DNA of 64,000 nt from Jannaschia sp. Os4 (lineage in GTDB: Bacteria > Pseudomonadota > Alphaproteobacteria > Rhodobacterales > Rhodobacteraceae): positions 248,001 through 312,000 of the forward strand of contig NZ_JAFCAR010000004.1 in NCBI RefSeq assembly GCF_016820245.1, in the 5' to 3' direction. The position numbers and the translations under genes are program-made. Shown one piece after another: positions 62,652 to 64,000 of this stretch. The notes beneath the pieces were generated by a model. It was not told where the DNA came from and searched no databases. It saw only the letters and a program-made list of their open reading frames with translations. The number at the start of each line of letters is the position of its first letter. Within the stretch, counting starts at the first letter, position 1.

Positions 62652-63974
62652 GCGGACGGTCCCCGCGACCTCCGCGACGACGGCGCGCATCTCGGCCTCG
62701 TCCTCGTGCTCGACCATGACGCGGATCAGCGGCTCGGTCCCCGAGGCGCGGATCAGGAGGCGCCCGCGCCCGGCGACGCGGGCCTCGGCGGCCCGGATCG
62801 CGTCCTGCACGCCCGCGTCCTCCAGCGGACGCGTCCCCGAGGCGAAGCGCACGTTCTCCAGCATCTGGGGCACGGGGTCGAACGTGTGCAGCAGCTCGGA
62901 CGCGGGCCGCCCGGCGCGGACCATCTCCGCGAGGAACTGGAGCCCCGCCAAGAGGCCGTCGCCGGTGGTCGCGTGGTCCGTCATCACGATGTGCCCCGAC
63001 TGCTCCCCGCCGAGGGTCCAACCGTTGTCGCGCAGCGCCTTCACCACGTGGCGGTCGCCCACCTTGGTGCGGTGCAGGTGCAGCCCCTGCCCCTCGAGGA
63101 AACGCTCCAGCCCGAGGTTCGACATCACCGTCGCCGCGAGCGTGCCCTTGGCGAGCCGCCCCTCCTCGGCCCAGCGGGCGGCGAAGAGGGCCATGATCTG
63201 GTCGCCGTCGCCGACGCGCCCGTTCTGGTCCACGAGGATGATCCGGTCCGCGTCGCCGTCGAGGGCGATGCCCACGTCCGCCCCATGGGCCACGACCGCG
63301 TCCTGAAGGGGCCCCGTGTGGGTCGAGCCGCAGCCCTTGTTGATATTGGTGCCGTCCGGGTTCACCCCGATCGGGACGACCGTCGCGCCCATCTCCCACA
63401 GGGCCTCGGGCGCGACCTTGTAGGCGGCGCCGTGGGCGCAGTCGATGACGACCTTAAGCCCGTCGAAGGTCATGCCCGGCGGCACCGCCCGCTTGACCGC
63501 CTCGACGTAGCGCCCCGCGCCGGTGTCGATCCGCTTGACCCGCCCGATCTCGCGGGCGTCGACCGGCTCGACCCCCGCCTCGACCATCGCGGCGATGGCG
63601 GCCTCGTCGGCGTCGGAGAGCTTGAACCCGTCGGGGCCGAAGAACTTGATGCCGTTGTCCTCGGCGCCGTTGTGCGAGGCGGAGATCATCACCCCGAGGT
63701 CGGCGCGCATGGACCGCGTCAGGTAGCCCACGGCGGGGGTCGGGACCGGGCCGAGCTGGAGCACGTGGACGCCCGTGGAGGCGAGGCCCGCCGTCAGCGC
63801 GGTCTCGAACATGTAGCCGGACAGCCGCGTGTCCTTGCCGATCACGACCCGGTGGATGCGCGCGTCGCCCTCGCGGCGGAAGTGGCGCCCGGCGGCGGCG
63901 CCCAGCCGCAGCGCCGTCTCGGCGGTCATGTGCCCCGTGTTCGCGCGCCCGCGCACCCCGTCCGTCCCGAACAT
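62625..63974 (-). CDS. glmM: Phosphoglucosamine mutase
   Basis: GlmM converts glucosamine-6-phosphate to glucosamine-1-phosphate for peptidoglycan and LPS synthesis. The 449-residue protein has [18 protein letters not shown] at the N-terminus, the active phosphoserine Ser100 in VMISASHN, the metal loop [11 protein letters not shown] near 245, and the C-terminal phosphate-binding [17 protein letters not shown] 63972-63974 has GAGGGA upstream; the GTG just before it would add one residue. The promoter lies in the last 26 bases and beyond the window. It ends within the 3' end of the convergent DMT gene. Confidence 0.96.
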   Translation of the reverse strand: MFGTDGVRGRANTGHMTAETALRLGAAAGRHFRREGDARIHRVVIGKDTRLSGYMFETALTAGLASTGVHVLQLGPVPTPAVGYLTRSMRADLGVMISASHNGAEDNGIKFFGPDGFKLSDADEAAIAAMVEAGVEPVDAREIGRVKRIDTGAGRYVEAVKRAVPPGMTFDGLKVVIDCAHGAAYKVAPEALWEMGATVVPIGVNPDGTNINKGCGSTHTGPLQDAVVAHGADVGIALDGDADRIILVDQNGRVGDGDQIMALFAARWAEEGRLAKGTLAATVMSNLGLERFLEGQGLHLHRTKVGDRHVVKALRDNGWTLGGEQSGHIVMTDHATTGDGLLAGLQFLAEMVRAGRPASELLHTFDPVPQMLENVRFASGTRPLEDAGVQDAIRAAEARVAGRGRLLIRASGTEPLIRVMVEHEDEAEMRAVVAEVAGTVRSAGALAAE

Positions 63975-64000
63975 CACGTCCCTCGCTCGATCGCGTCCCA

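Noticed and set aside
1-64000. Mobile element, prophage or defence island
   Set aside because: No transposase, integrase, phage structural, restriction or toxin-antitoxin gene was recognised anywhere in the window.

Overview
The window is GC-rich (roughly 70%), densely coded chromosomal DNA from an alphaproteobacterium, most probably a member of the Rhodobacterales (Roseobacter/Rhodobacter relatives). That placement is inference. It rests on the gene set and neighbourhoods: an AdoCbl-dependent nrdJ, a two-domain cold-shock gene overlapping a DUF192 gene, a coiled-coil gene and zapA divergent from tkt, ATGA-overlapping paa genes, many LysE/DMT exporters, and short GC-rich hairpins of a kind common between genes in this order. 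No insertion sequence, prophage, CRISPR array or integrase was seen. Because of the GC content nearly every gene has long open frames on the other strand; those are left out.

Layout. 1-2.7 kb: the 5' part of a secreted subtilase (S8 domain, P-domain, RTX repeats; it runs off the left edge), preceded by a small exported protein 1 bp upstream. 2.9-4.6 kb: pyrH and miaA, divergent. 4.8-11.2 kb: a peptide-type ABC importer (binding protein, two enlarged permeases, fused double ATPase). 11.3-22.2 kb: small exported proteins, a hydrolase, ppk2-tetR, two DMT exporters, a FadL-like porin, a P-loop protein, metA, an RlmL-like methyltransferase and a DUF1206 membrane protein. 22.2-27.0 kb: radC and nrdJ. 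27.0-27.8 kb: about 680 bp without a gene, containing a perfect-length 85-bp tandem duplication next to a tRNA-Pro(UGG). 27.8-36.3 kb: DUF192, csp, pdxH, fabI, three tandem LysE genes, gpt, a GAF-EAL phosphodiesterase, an HtrA-like protease and lipA. 36.4-44.7 kb: an HWE-type kinase, a hydrolase with agmatinase, a flavin reductase, and the overlapping operon cysS-cimA-phytoene synthase-like. 44.7-48.9 kb: a candidate Cys-codon leader peptide with hairpins ahead of cysS, a PEP-mutase-like gene, a degenerate 28-bp minisatellite, an MttB-like methyltransferase and an ATP-grasp ligase. 48.9-53.4 kb: bioY, an SDR, zapA, a coiled-coil gene and tkt. 53.7-61.7 kb: a Rieske oxygenase translationally coupled to a glutamine-synthetase-like enzyme, then an operator-like palindrome and the phenylacetate cluster thiolase-paaA-DUF3291-paaB-paaC-paaD-paaE. 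61.7-64 kb: a DMT exporter and glmM.

Working together: the 53.7-61.7 kb block looks like aromatic catabolism. The paa genes make the phenylacetyl-CoA epoxidase plus the terminal thiolase. A DUF3291 gene sits inside this operon with ATGA overlaps on both sides, suggesting an undescribed accessory role. The Rieske/GS pair beside it recalls gamma-glutamylation-dependent aromatic amine oxidation. The most interesting regulatory candidate is the short leader peptide with two Cys codons and competing hairpins in front of cysS-cimA.
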